A DNA stretch of 64,000 nucleotides from Tachypleus tridentatus (taxonomy: Eukaryota; Arthropoda; Merostomata; Xiphosura; Limulidae): positions 43,434,035 through 43,498,034 of the forward strand of contig NC_134831.1 in NCBI RefSeq assembly GCF_004210375.1, given 5' to 3'. Below, piece by piece: positions 1 to 11,439 of this stretch. The notes under the pieces are model-generated. The model was not told the origin of the DNA, searched no databases, and saw only the letters and a list, made by a program, of their open reading frames with translations. The translations under genes were made by a program, and so were the position numbers. Numbering within the stretch: the first letter of the stretch is position 1; each line of letters opens with the position of its first letter.

Positions 1-120
1 ATCGAGTAGTAAAAACGTTTATTCCAGTGTCATATAAGCAAGAGTTCCATTAGTAAAATGATAAGTACTGCTTTAATATTTTTTTAAAATTCATTTATTA
101 ATAATTTTAGTTTAGTTTAG

Positions 121-239
121 CTTGTTGGTAATTAAGCATAAAGTTACATAATGGGCTATCTGTGCTCTGCCCATTTCGGGTATCGAAACCCGGTTTTAGC
201 GCTGTAAGTCCGTAAATATGCCGCTGTGCCATTGAGGGG
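121..239 (-). repeat. SINE, family 3 (short tRNA-like)
   Basis: Read on the minus strand this is a roughly 120-bp tRNA-like unit: a head with a degenerate box A, a box B-like GGTTTCGATACCCG, then 'gggcagagcacagatagccc' and a tail derived from 'gctttgtgcttaatta'. The same unit recurs at about a dozen places here (for example 29431, 32431 and 37204), which defines the family. I do not know its database name. Confidence 0.75.
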
Positions 240-245
240 ACATTA

Positions 246-1160
246 GTTTAATTGTGGTACAGATGAGATGGATCAATTGGTTCCATGTTGTTGTTGTTAT
301 ATGCAGTTAGTTTTGATAGTTATTTTGATGAATTTATATATTTTTCTTCTTTTCTTCGTTGATCACATATTTTTAGTTAAAAGTATCAACGTATCGTTGA
401 GCTTATGGCTAAAAGTAGCTGACTTATAGTTAAATGAATGACAGAGATTAAAGCTTACACAAAACCCGAAAAATTTGAATATACTAATCAAAATATATTT
501 ACTACCTAGACCTCAATTTTGGCTTTTAATTGCTGGTTCACTGGTTGTGCAAAATCAAATTGGATATTAAACTAAATCTATGATCAATCAAACTTTGAAA
601 ATCTATGCTTATGTGCAAGAAACTTAGGGTAACTTGGAAAATAAAATTCACAAGAGAACACTACACAGTTTAATGACAAAAATTGAGATGACTTAGAATT
701 GTCAAACCCAGCTGTAATAATTAAAGAATCTGTGTTCGTGTGTAAAAAAACTTTAGAAACCTAAATTTGTAAAAATTACAACAATTTCTTTAAAATATTA
801 GTAATAAAATGAGGAAGAGAAGCTTACAGAATTATACAAAAAATAAGATAGAAACATTACTTTCTAATAACTTAGAAGATATGATAGATATTCATAGCTT
901 AGATTCAGTAAGTAAAACAAACAAACAAACATATTGGAAACAGATTTTGAATATGAAAGACTGAATATAAAGAAAGAGGATCTTTGAAAAGAAAGACAGT
1001 TTAGAACTTCGAATAAATAAATAAAACCCTTTAAAAAGTTCATTATATAGTGAATTATCTAAAAAGATAGATTAAAAAGTTGTGGTAAATATTAAAAATA
1101 TTTTATATATTGCATATCAGCATGTTTGCAACAAGTAGACGGCAATAACATTCGAAGCGG
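246..1160. other. AT-rich non-coding stretch
   Basis: No open frame with a recognisable protein and no clear repeat boundary. A-rich tracts around 760-1080 could be further decayed Polinton sequence, given the polymerase fossil starting near 2.7 kb, but I could not support that by any motif. Confidence 0.4.
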
Positions 1161-1433
1161 TTTGGTTTGTTTTGAATTTCGCACAAAGCTACACGTGGGC
1201 TATCTGCGCTAGCCATCCCTAATTTAGCTGTGTAAGACTAGAGGGAAGGCAGCTAGCCATCATCACTCACCGCCAACTCTTGTGCTACTCTTTTACCAAC
1301 GAATAGTAAGATTGACCGTCACATTATAACGCCACCATGGCTGAAAGGGCGAGTATGTTGGTGTGACGGAGATTCTAATCCGCAACCCTCAGATTACGAG
1401 TCGAGTGCCTTAACTACCTGGCCATGTCGGGCC
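1161..1433 (-). repeat. SINE, family 1 (long tRNA-derived), full length
   Basis: On the minus strand this starts with 'ggcccgacatggccaggtag', carries box A and box B (GGTTCGAAT-like, here mutated to GGATTAGAAT), then the conserved body (TTGGTAAAAGAGTAG, TGACTAGCTGCCTTCCCTC) and ends in a pyrimidine/AAAC-type tail. About 19 copies or pieces of this ~270-bp SINE occur on both strands of the window, so it is the dominant dispersed repeat. Confidence 0.9.
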
Positions 1434-1484
1434 ACCATCCAGAGCGAATTGTAGGTTATAATAAACTACAACAATGGGAATATA

Positions 1485-1891
1485 TTAGGTTGAGGAATAA
1501 TTCGTGAGAGTTTTTAAATAATTTCATTCAAGCATTACATGCAAGACTATACAATACTTCAATGCATGAACACATTACACCCAAAACATTTATTATGATA
1601 CTTTATTTCATGTAATACCTAGGTATATAGTATGCATTGTTTTAAACGAAATTGCCAGAAATTAAATGCGAAAAGCAGATGGTGTCGAAAATGCTCGATT
1701 TTGTCCACTTGACATTCCATTTAATGAGCTGAAAATGAAAGCAAAAACTAAAGACATATGAAAATCAAACACACCATCTATTAGAGCAAAACATTATCTA
1801 TCAAATGACATGAAATATTTTGCAAAAGCGTTTCATTTATGAATATATTTTTTAACTTGAAAAAACGCTCACGAATTATTCCTCAACCCAA
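1485..1891. mobile_element. 407-bp non-autonomous TIR element (MITE)
   Basis: The two ends form 31-bp terminal inverted repeats (1485-1515 and 1861-1891) that agree at 29 of 31 positions and begin TTRGGTTGAGGAATAATTCG. Each end abuts a TA dinucleotide (1483-1484 and 1892-1893), the target duplication expected of Tc1/mariner-type insertion. The interior of about 345 bp has no coding capacity. Family assignment to Tc1/mariner rests on the TA and TIR style only. Confidence 0.75.
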
Positions 1892-1992
1892 TATTAAAGA
1901 AAAGCTTAAAAAATAATTTCTCTGATGCTATAATTTATATTCTAAAATCTCAGAAGAACATGAATATGTCAGTAAATACCATCATTCTCATA

Positions 1993-2460
1993 TATATTAG
2001 TTTGTTATAACCCAAAAACAAGCCGAAATAAGGACCCAGGGTACAAGGTACTACCTTGTTTTCTTAGTCTTATTTTTCAATTAATCTTTTTTTTACTTTG
2101 AAGTGTAGTCACTTTCCCACAATTGTCTTCACGCAGTGAAAGGTAGTATAGATGTGGAACGTTGTGGGCATGAACACCCTAATCTCGCTCTCTTAATTTC
2201 TATTTTGATATCTTTTGCTACTCCTTTATTTTATTGCTTTATATGAGACTGGCGAATGGAATTTAAGACTGATAAATGGTGCATCCCCATTGCAATGTGA
2301 GTCCTAGTTCCGCAGTCACCTCCAAAACCTAGGGTACATTTTATATCCCACATTATAGCTTGTACCCTGGGGACTTTTTAATTAGTACAGCGTTTTTTGT
2401 TTACTATTTTATAAATTTATATTTCTTTTAGCTTGTTTGGGGGTTTAACAAACTAATATA
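1993..2460. mobile_element. ~470-bp inverted-repeat element, class unknown
   Basis: Outer inverted repeats at 1993-2023 and 2431-2460 (starting TATATTAGTTTGTTA) and an inner pair at 2032-2047 and 2359-2374 (ending CAGGGTACAAG) are arranged symmetrically. The interior has no open frame. It could be a DNA-transposon derivative or a folded retroelement end. No target-site duplication is obvious. Confidence 0.5.
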
Positions 2461-4868
2461 ATTAGTAAGAGGTTTGGATTTGCTGTTTTTGATGCATTCC
2501 TTCTTTTTGATTTTGTTTACTTAACTTTATCAGTATTAATTTTCTCTAATGTATATATATATATGTTTGTATGTATATTTTGATTTTGAATGCTTAACAA
2601 GAACATTTGATATCTGCAATTCATAACTCTCCGAGAGTTATACAAAAAACATGAATCTGTGAATTTTTGTTTTTCTATCAAGTATGTTCATGTATATTAT
2701 AGAGATACTATGGTTCAGAGATAATTAAATGGACCAACTGAATTCATGGATGTACTTGAAAGAAAAGTTAAAAAAAAGTGAAAAGTTATATAGCATCAAT
2801 AAGAAAATGAATGATTAAATGAAATAAAAGAAAAAAGATAGATAATGATCATTATCATATCTGGTATAGGGTAATCATAACCAAATTCAGTTATAAGAAA
2901 GATGGAAATAAACCAGTAGGTGTTGAAAAAAATAATTTACGACCATGATCATTTAACTGGAAAATATGGAGTATTTGCTCACTAAAGTTGTGATCTATTC
3001 TATAAAAAGTGTTAATCATACTTCTGTTTATTAATGATATTGTAGGATATGACAGTTATCTAAAGAAAATTGCACTAATTTCAAATAGTGAAGCAAAATA
3101 TATCTCATTTAGTAAAACAATTGGTCACCGAAACTTATGATTCATAGATTCGTTTAAGTTCATGGCTAGTAGTTTAGATAAGCCTTCAAATAATCTTAAA
3201 AGGGTCAGTTAATAAATACAAAGCAATATTTTCCAGAAGATGAGCTGAATCTTGTAACGAGAAAATATGTTTATCTTTATAATTATATGGACTTACTTGA
3301 GAAATGCAACTAAATACAATTATCACTAAAAAAAACATTTTAAAGTATATCGAATAAAAGGAATACGTCGGATATTGACTACAAACAAGTCCCAAAAATT
3401 TGTTAAAATTTTAAGATACAAATCATTGGGAGAATATTTTGATCCCTAAGTAGAAACTGATATTTTGATAATAGTTGACATTTTAAAAAAACTTTAGAAA
3501 TATTGGTTTAAAAACATATAAGTTAGATTGTGATTGGCATTACACATAGCCTATTCTATTATGGAATGAAATATTAAAAATAACTGATGTTAAATTAAAA
3601 TTATTGAATGAACATGATATGATCTTAGCGCTTGAAAAAGATATTCGTGGAGGTATATCTCAGTGTTATAATAGATATAGCAAAGTGAATAATAAAAGCA
3701 TGAAAGATTATGGTCATAATATATAATGCACTAATTAAGATTATCAAAATGCTTATAATCTAAATTGATGCACAATGAATCAGCACTCACTGTATGGAGA
3801 ATTTAAATAGAGTGGTACAGATATTGATGAAACGAAAGTACCTGAAGTTTCTGAAATAGGTTATATTTTGGAATTAGATTTGGACAGTCTGGATAAACAT
3901 GACAATCATTAAAGTATTCCTTTAACGCCAGAGAGCAGAATAATGACCAAAGAAATTAAATTAATGACAAAACTCTTCAACAATATTTATCGTTAGGAAT
4001 GAAACTGAAAAAAAATTCATAGAGTGTTAGAGTTAAATCATCTGATTGGCCTAAGAAGTGTATTGACCTAAATACACAAAAGAGAAATAAAGCTATTGTT
4101 GATTTTGAAAAAAAATATTTTTATAAATTTTAAAACAATTCTGTGATTGGAAAGACTATAGAAAATAAATTGATATAAAATTAATTGCAAAACCAAACTG
4201 TCAGGAAAGAAGAATATTTACAGAAACGTTATCCAATACACCATGTAACACAAATTTTGTTCCTGGATAGTATGTGTTATTTCGTAATTGCATATGTTGT
4301 AAAAGTACAGAAAATGACCATTATTCTCTTCAAACTTTGCTTTTGTGACATGAATAATGAACTTTAGAAATTAATCTACTTTCTATGTACATTTTCATTT
4401 AAATAAGGTTTAAACAAAACAACATAAGATTCAAGATTTACATGTATTTATACTAAAGTTATACAAAAATGTTTAGAAGTGAGTAGTTTTCGAGATTTTT
4501 GATTGTAATATAAATCACTTTCACGTATATGAAAGCCCCAAAATATAGCCTCCCATCATGTTTTCGTTATACGTTCCCAGGTTACAAAAGCAAAGTTTAA
4601 AGAGAAAAATAGGTCTTTTCCATTTACTTTAGGCATAAGTAATTGGGAAATAACACTTTCTGCCCAGGAATAAGAAATGTAAAATTTTTCTTACATAGTG
4701 TTATTCATAAGAATAAAACAAAAATCTTATTCAGTAAACCATTTTAAGTCGTGTTGAGCATTTCACATCTCTTAATAACATTGGCATACGATTTGCACTA
4801 TGAATTAATGAAATTAAAGTATGGTGATAACTTAAAATTATTATACCAAGATACTGATTCTTATATTT

Positions 4869-7800
4869 ACTCTCCTCGATGTGAATTCCTGTATGTGGTG
4901 AGGGGACCTCCGAGAAAAAATGTAGTTCTTTCATTTCATCTCCTCTTGGATCTTAACATTCACCCACGTGTTTGCCGTGCGTGGCGACGCGTGATGAGGA
5001 GGAAAGGATCCTGGTGGATGAGGAGTTGAACCCTAACACACCACTTTGGCCTTGAATTCCTGTAGATCGGTAGCCTTAGGGTGGCCCCCAAGGCCAATTG
5101 GCTGGTCCACGTGGGCTAGGGTCAACCAAGTACCAGTGTTGGACATTTTCAACAGGTGTTGTGGATATTGTATCTGATGCTAGCGTTGCTGCAATGTCCT
5201 TGTTTGGCATTGTAGTGCATTCCCTCGTAAGACTCCATGGTGGGTGGGGTCAGCAGTGGACAATGAAATATTCTTTCTTTATTGTGAATTCTCCAAACCA
5301 TAATCAAAATAAAATGATAAAAAACAGGTCATAGGTAAACGACCACTTCTTAAAGATTCTGAACAGCAATCTTCAACATCTGTACCTCATTTTCTGAAAT
5401 TATATTTTTTATCAGACAAATCTTTAGGGCAAATGCCTACATTTTTATTCAGAAGAAATTAGAGGGGCTTGCTGGCTCTCCTAAGTCAGTCACAAAACTT
5501 CATTCTGGGGATATCTTGGTGGAAGTATATTCACTCCAAAACACAGTGAATTCCTCTTACAATCGAAGGCCATTAGGGATGTACCTATTGAGGTTATTCC
5601 CCATGCTACGCTGAATTCGTCACAAGAAGTTATTGTTGAGAGGGATTCTGAAGAACATATCTGAGTCAGAAATCCAAATATTGGTAGGATGGGTCGTTCC
5701 ACAGAGTGTATTTTCTCGGATTACAACCTTTCTCTCTTCAATACTAATTGTCATACCTATTTTATTGCACCTATGCAGTCTTTTACTGCTATTGATATCT
5801 CTGTCTGCTTTCTTTAATTTTTCACTTATTCTTTCTGGGGGTTGAAATGACTCACGGGGCAGGTCAAATTTTCTTATCATTTTGAGGAAGAATGGCCATG
5901 GTCGATGCTACCCGACCCGCGTGCCTTTGTGGAAGCTGGACCAGGCCAACTGGCTCTCTTTTACTGCTCTCTCAGAACTTGATTCCTATAGTATGTAAGC
6001 CATCGATAGAAAACTGTGTGGCAACAGTGTCTGGTTGTATTATTAAGGCAGCTGTTCAATGTATTCCTAAAGCCTCGACATATTTTTCATGGTATCCTCG
6101 TCATTAGTGAAATCCTCCATACCCCATGACACAGGAGCATCAAAAACGGACACTTTTGCTTCATTCCCTATCTTCTTAGTCATCAAGACTAGGACAGAGT
6201 GGTCGTCTCTTTACTTTCAGGTTGATTGTTCCTATGACTATAAGTGCTCCTTTAGTCAGGTGGAACCGAAACATGCACTTCATCAACCTGGCATTACATT
6301 AGTCAGACCTGATGATATTTACTACGAGATGCTGCGACATTTCTTTCTTATCTCTATTGCTATTCTTTTAGTTGTTTTTAACCATATTTGGCAGGAGAAT
6401 GCCTTTACTGATGCTTGGGGCCAAGCTCTTTTCCTCCCTTTTTCTGAGCTTTGATGAGCTGTCTCTGTAAGATCTTAGAGAAGATTGTTAATGCTCGTCT
6501 TCTTTGGTTCCTCAAATCAAACAACTTCCTTTCGTCCGCCCAGTTTGGGTTCCGACGACAGCGCTTCTCTGTGGACCATCTGATACCACTTGCAACATCA
6601 ATCAGGAAAATCTATCTCAAGGGACAATATCTTGTTTCTGTATTTTTTACCTTAAGAAAGCTTATGATACTACGTGGAGGTATGGCATTCTGTGAGACCT
6701 CCACTCATATCGGTTATTGGCCATTTGCCCATTTTTATTAAACATTTTTAATGGACCAGTGATTCCAAGTCCGTGTAGGTTCAACACTTTTCCATTCTTT
6801 CCCACAGGAACTTGATGTCCCTCAGGGCTGTTTCTTGAGTGTCAGACTTTTTATTATAAACTCCCCCTACAGTAGCAAACGGATTCTATGTCGACGACTT
6901 CCATACCTTGTGTCAGTCGGCGAGCATGAGGTTTACCGAAGTGAACCACAGCAAACGGTTTTACTTTCTCTCTCTTTAAAACTGTGTGCATGCAATTCTG
7001 CCATCAACAGGGTTTTCACCCTAATTTCGAACTCTGTCTCAGAAAAGGTGTGCTTCCTGTAGTCCCCGAGGCAAATTTCTTGGGGCTTGTATTTTACTGT
7101 GAGCTGAAATTCATTCCACACATCAAACAACTAGGCGTCATATGTACAAGGATACTGAACATCCTTCATTTTCTCTCTTCCATTTTTTGGGAGCAGATTG
7201 ACGTTTTATGTTAAACATCTATTGTGTCCTCATTCGATAGAAACTGAACTATGGGTCTTTGATCTATGGCTCTGCAAGAAGGTTGGTCTTAAAGCTGCTA
7301 GACTCTGTTCACCATCATGGGCTTTCCACACTTCTGCAGTCCAGAGTTTTAGGATGATGTTGCTCTCTCCACTGGTCAGCCCACCCTACCATGACTTATT
7401 ACCATGCCCAAATGTGAACTTTCTTTAAGTAATCTGAAGAAGCCGGATACTCTTGATTGAAGTATCATTTTCTATTTGCCAAATATCTTTCAAACCATCC
7501 TTTCATTCATACTTATACAGATGGTCCGAAATCAGGTGACTCAGTGGGCTCTGCTATGGTTCGTGGTGGTTTTGTGGTTGCACACAGGATCTCAGCTACA
7601 GTTTCTGTGTTCACTGCCTAGTTGTAAGACATTTCTCTCGCTCTAGATCACGTAGAAGCTATGCAGTACACATACTATACTATTTATACTGATTTGCTTA
7701 GTTCTCTATTTGACCTGGAATCACTACACGATCGTTCTCGTTGATATTCAAAACGGATTGTCCCACTTCTCTTTATCATTCATTTCTATCCAGTTCTTCT

Positions 7801-8471
7801 GGATACCACGCCACGTCGGTATTCGCGGGAACGAGCTCGCTGACACCGCAAGTAAGTCCGTCTGCTCTTGTGCTATCACGGCCTTGCCTGTCCCATACAT
7901 GGACTACAGTACTGTATTCAAGGCTCGGCTCCGCACCATTTGGCAATCGACTTGAAGTGAGCAACATAATAATAAGCTTTTCCATGTTGAGCTTTATGAT
8001 GCTCTTTGGCCGTCTTGCTTTCGTGAGGATCGGAAGAAGGACGTTTTCTTGACTAGGCTACGCTTTGGTCATCATTATTGTTGTTTTTTTTATGGGACTG
8101 ATGTACTAATATGTGGTCTGTGTGATACTCAATTCAGAAAACCTCACGTTTTACTGTCGTGCTTTTGTTACATCTGTGAGCGACGGCACCATTTTAGATA
8201 TTTTTACCATGGGTTCACCATTGACTTTGGTCAATGCCATTGGCGATGGTGACACTGTCCACCTCAGTTGTGTTTTTAAATTATTAAGGGTCCTTGACAG
8301 TTTTAATTCTATTTAAGTTTATAATTTGAAAATTGGCCTTTGTTTTGTTTTAACATGATTTTGATATTTTGTATATTTTGACAATTTTACTTTTATTTTT
8401 AGTTTTGTACCGATTGTTTGGTGCTGGTTTCCTAGTTGCTTTGCAGCAATAAACCACAACCACCCAACCAA
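4869..8471 (+). mobile_element. Non-LTR retrotransposon (jockey/I-like LINE), degenerate
   Basis: A 3.6-kb insertion flanked by the 9-bp direct repeat CTTATATTT (4860-4868 and 8472-8480). It has a GC-richer 5' region (4880-5300), remnants of a first gag-like frame (about 5340-6240), a reverse transcriptase region and an RNase H region. The 3' end is 'gcagcaataaaccacaacc' followed by a short CA-rich stretch, not a long poly(A). Many stops and frameshifts show it is dead. The clade call (jockey/I-like, because of the downstream RNase H) is an inference. Confidence 0.8.
6451..7960 (+). pseudogene. LINE ORF2 remnant: reverse transcriptase and RNase H
   Basis: Pieces in several frames belong to the ORF2 of the LINE spanning 4869-8471. 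They include ISLMSCLCKILEKIVNARL-like text at 6450-6510, QFGFRRQRFSVDHL at about 6540-6582, KKAYDTTWRYGIL at about 6654-6692, the catalytic box as YVDDF at 6887-6901, and the RNase H piece PRHVGIRGNELADTASKS near 7806-7860. The first motifs are shared by non-LTR reverse transcriptases; the last is the conserved C-terminal part of LINE-type RNase H. Frameshifts separate every block, so no intact enzyme remains. An apurinic-type endonuclease domain was not recognised in the region in front. Confidence 0.75.
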
Positions 8472-8933
8472 CTTATATTTGCAAGATAAGAAACAGACGA
8501 CATTTATAAAATATAAAAGAAAACATTAATTTGTTTTGTACTTCAGTCTATCCAAAATGTAATTCTTATACCGCTCCGTTAGCTAAGAAAAACGGGTTTG
8601 AGTAAAATTAAAATCGAAAACATTGACAAGTAATGACTGAATTTGTAGGGTATAACAATAAGATGTTAAACATACAATATCATAAGATTTGTAAGAAGAC
8701 TATAGGTGTGAAGAAAGGCGTTATTCAAAATAGAAATAAATTTAATGTTATTTATTTAATAAAAACGATATACATAAAACTATGTATCTAATAACAAGTA
8801 TAAACATTAAATATATTCAGTTTGAATTCAAAAGAAAGCAATAAGTTCGAATGATGATAAAAGATATATATTTACAGACGGTAGTGATATTTTAACATGT
8901 GGTCATATTTTTCTTACATAAATAAAAGCACTT

Positions 8934-9131
8934 ATGAAAGTTAATGCTATTGCATCACTTCAAAATACTAGAACTCGTAAGCTGAGCGATCTAAAATCAT
9001 GGTATCGGTTCTCTATCTCTGAATTAAAAAGGATTAAATCTCAATTTGATGATGGAATTATAGCCATGCTAATAGATGAAAACTGGAACAAATTCCAATA
9101 TTTTTATCTAGGCGCTTCAATAAATATTTAA
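8934..9131 (+). CDS. Small open frame after the Polinton polymerase, possibly a Polinton accessory protein
   Basis: A 65-codon ATG-started frame lies 10-20 bases after the last recognisable polymerase residues, in the same orientation. The neighbouring polymerase is riddled with stops, so an intact short frame here may be chance. Its layout (an N-terminal NTRT segment, a short middle around RFSISEL, an acidic helical stretch, then FQYFYLG) loosely recalls the small protein that follows or overlaps other Polinton genes and carries FLP-type and LVYKG-type segments. That resemblance is from memory and weak. It could equally be non-coding. Confidence 0.25.
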   Translation: MKVNAIASLQNTRTRKLSDLKSWYRFSISELKRIKSQFDDGIIAMLIDENWNKFQYFYLGASINI

Positions 9132-9205
9132 ATGAGAAATATATTAAAGTAATAAAGAAAATAAAAGATCTTACCCTTGTTTATGAGGTAATAAAAGATT
9201 GTGGA

Positions 9206-9483
9206 TTGTTTGTTTGTTTTTGAATTTTGCACAAAGCTACTCGAGGGCTATTTGTGCTAGCCTCCCTAATTTAGCAGTGTAAGACTAGAGGGAAGGCAGC
9301 TAGTCATCACCACTCACCGCCAACTCTTGGGCTACTCTTTTACCAACGAATAGTGGGATTGATAGTAACATTATAACGCCCAAATGGCTGAAAGGCCGAG
9401 CATGTTTGGCGCGACGGGGATGCGAACCCGCGACCCTCAGATTACGAGTCACACGCCTTAACACGCTTGGCCATGCCGGGTCC
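9206..9483 (-). repeat. SINE, family 1, full length with 13-bp TSD
   Basis: Complete element in minus orientation, from the AAAC-type tail (9206) to the tRNA head at 9483. It is flanked by perfect 13-bp direct repeats AAAAGATTGTGGA (9193-9205 and 9484-9496). Perfect duplications indicate a fairly recent insertion by LINE-type target-primed reverse transcription. Confidence 0.93.
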
Positions 9484-9496
9484 AAAAGATTGTGGA

Positions 9497-9865
9497 AATA
9501 ATCAGAAAGCTCACATAATTGAATGTAGAATTTCTTGTTCACTTACATATGCATTTTGAAATAATTCAGCTGGAGAGACCAAATCAGATCTGGAGAAAAC
9601 AAAAATCATTTTTTTTTATTTTCATATTCGATGTTTTTTGTATTTTGGGGTCATATTTGATTATTTCTCACTCTCTTTGGTGTTTTGGGGTTATGTCTGG
9701 TATTTTTTAACATTTTTAAATCTTCGCTTACCTTTAGGTAGCTCACAAACCCATATATACACTACTAACATGTTTGTAAACAACATCTAGTTCATGACTT
9801 CTTCATTTAAATAACATATTTTACTTTAAAATATTATCATCTCTATGCTCCTTCCTTCTAAAAGT
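9497..9865. other. Non-coding stretch, nothing recognised
   Basis: T-rich sequence with two imperfect copies of 'tattttggggtcatatttga'-like text near 9640-9710. No gene or element was recognised. Confidence 0.4.
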
Positions 9866-9982
9866 GTCCTCTAGTGGTAAGGCTGCTGACTTACTAAACT
9901 AAAAATCTGATTTTGATACCCGAGGTGTGAAGAGCACAGACAGCCCATTGTGTAGTTTTGCGTTTAACAATAACCAAACCAA
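9866..9982 (+). repeat. SINE, family 3
   Basis: Head 'cctctagtggtaaggctgct', a degenerate box B (TTTTGATACCCG), then 'agagcacagacagcccattg' and tail 'gttttgcgtttaacaataac'. It lies directly before a family 2 SINE whose insertion target is the end of this tail. Confidence 0.75.
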
Positions 9983-9989
9983 ATCTTCT

Positions 9990-10123
9990 GTTTCCCACTG
10001 GTTCAGCGGTAAATCTTCGGATTTACAACGCTAAAACCAGGAGTTCGATTTCCTTCGGTGAGCTCAGCAGATAGTCCGGTGTGGCTTTGCTATAAGAAAA
10101 CACACAAACACATATACACACAT
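9990..10123 (+). repeat. SINE, family 2 (tRNA-like, ~120 bp) with 10-bp TSD
   Basis: Consensus blocks: 'cagcggtaaatcttcggatt', box B GAGTTCGATTTCC, 'gctcagcagatag', then 'gtgtggctttgctataagaa' and a CA-rich tail. Direct repeats CAAATCTTCT (9980-9989 and 10124-10133) flank it. Other family 2 copies are at 15555, 49903, 50387 and 52496. Confidence 0.85.
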
Positions 10124-10133
10124 CAAATCTTCT

Positions 10134-11439
10134 AAAATCAGGTTTCACTTTAAGTCGTTTCTAGGAAATGCTATGAGCGAGAATCTTTAAAAAGCGAGAA
10201 AGTTTAAAAGAAAACAGGTCTTACCTTAAAGTGTTTCAAAATAATATTTCTTTTCAGTAAGTTCTCTTTACAGATAATAAATTTATTTCCATTGATGTGT
10301 TTGTAATTAATATGAATATGTTTCATAACTCTTCCTCACAGAGAGCGATGTTCTCAAACAGAATGTGTTTTATTTAGGTATCTGAGAACAGAACTTTTAA
10401 AGTTATGAAACTCTATTATTATATTCATAAATGTCATATCAAGTTACTTTTAAAGTTGTGAACCACTTTATCCTTTTAGTAAAAACCCGGAAAATCTTTT
10501 CTTATATACAAAGAATTTAAGTAATGTACGTGGAAGTTAAGTGCTTATTAAAAACTTTGTAGAATAATGAATGGAGTAGTAGTTCGACCTTTGGCCATAA
10601 CACTGCAGATGTACGATGCTCATCTGTATTTTATCATTATGTCATTTAAGCTGGTGATCACCATTGGATAACGTGAAGCGGTATTTATACTGATAAGAAA
10701 AGAATACCAGTATGGAGTACCGGCAAAAATATAAAAAAAAAGAGTAAAATTATTCTATTGCCAGACACTATTTGGTTTCACACGAAAATATGTTTGATTT
10801 CTGTGCTTTTGCAACTGTAATATATTTACCTCAAATCATTACTTTTACTCTTTGAAAATACCAACCTTTTTAAAAGGAACCCTTTTCAAACCACTTGGAA
10901 CTTTAGTGGTTTTAATCTGTAAACACAAACTCTTGTGTTTTCAACGTTTTTCAAATGGTATCACTTTTCTTCTTCTTACGACATACTTTTCACTGTACTT
11001 TATTTACTTATCTTTTGAAACTCCAAGACGAAAATATTTATTGTTAAAGTTTTATGTAAAACACGTTATGTCTTCTCTGTAGGATCTGGAAAGCTAATTG
11101 CCATTATTTTTAATCAAAAATAAACCAAATGCTCACTTATAAAAGTCTTATTTACATCCTAAGGTTTTCAAAGAGCACCATATTATTTTGTCTCTAAAAA
11201 CGTTTCACTCTTGATAATGTGAAGTTGTTTCAATTTGATTGTTTTATGCACTAGAACGACAGACAGTAGAAAAGTTATGGAAAATAAACATACTAAAAAT
11301 TTGATAAGCTTAAAACTTAGGTTTAAAAATGGTGAGTTTTACCTGTCTCATATGGGATTTAATTTAACAATAAGTAAATTGAACATACGAAAACTATTGA
11401 TGAGCTGTGTTGAATATTATCTTCTTGTAGCTCATCAGC
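10134..11439. other. Non-coding stretch, nothing recognised
   Basis: AT-rich sequence. The open frames present (for example 10852-11082) lack an ATG start or any familiar motif. No repeat boundary was found. Confidence 0.4.

Larger units (their letters stand above)
2690..8925 (+). pseudogene. Polinton/Maverick protein-primed DNA polymerase B, decayed and split by a LINE
   Basis: Fragments in changing frames line up in order with family-B, protein-primed polymerases of Polinton/Maverick elements. Near 2750-2830 a helical piece has YSINKKMND. At 2938-2990 is YDHDHLTGKYG, the DHxHLTGKYRG motif. About 3130-3180 has FIDSFKFMASSLDK. About 3610-3740 has GGISQCYNRYSKVNNKSMKDY. About 3850-3900 has EIGYILELDLD. 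About 4050-4130 has IDLNTQKRNKAIVDFEKK. At 4793-4868 is YGDNLKLLYQDTDSYIY, which contains the catalytic DTDS motif C. The reading resumes after the LINE with the C-terminal pieces TEFVGYNNKM (about 8638) and DDKRYIFTDG (about 8855). Many stops and frameshifts make it non-functional. The normal role is replication of the transposon or virus-like genome. No integrase, ATPase or capsid gene was recognised nearby. Family identity is from recalled motifs, not a search. Confidence 0.82.

Noticed and set aside
4751..5029. 92-codon plus-strand frame considered as one protein
   Set aside because: Its first half is the polymerase motif C region and its second half is the 5' part of the inserted LINE; the frame crosses the insertion by chance.
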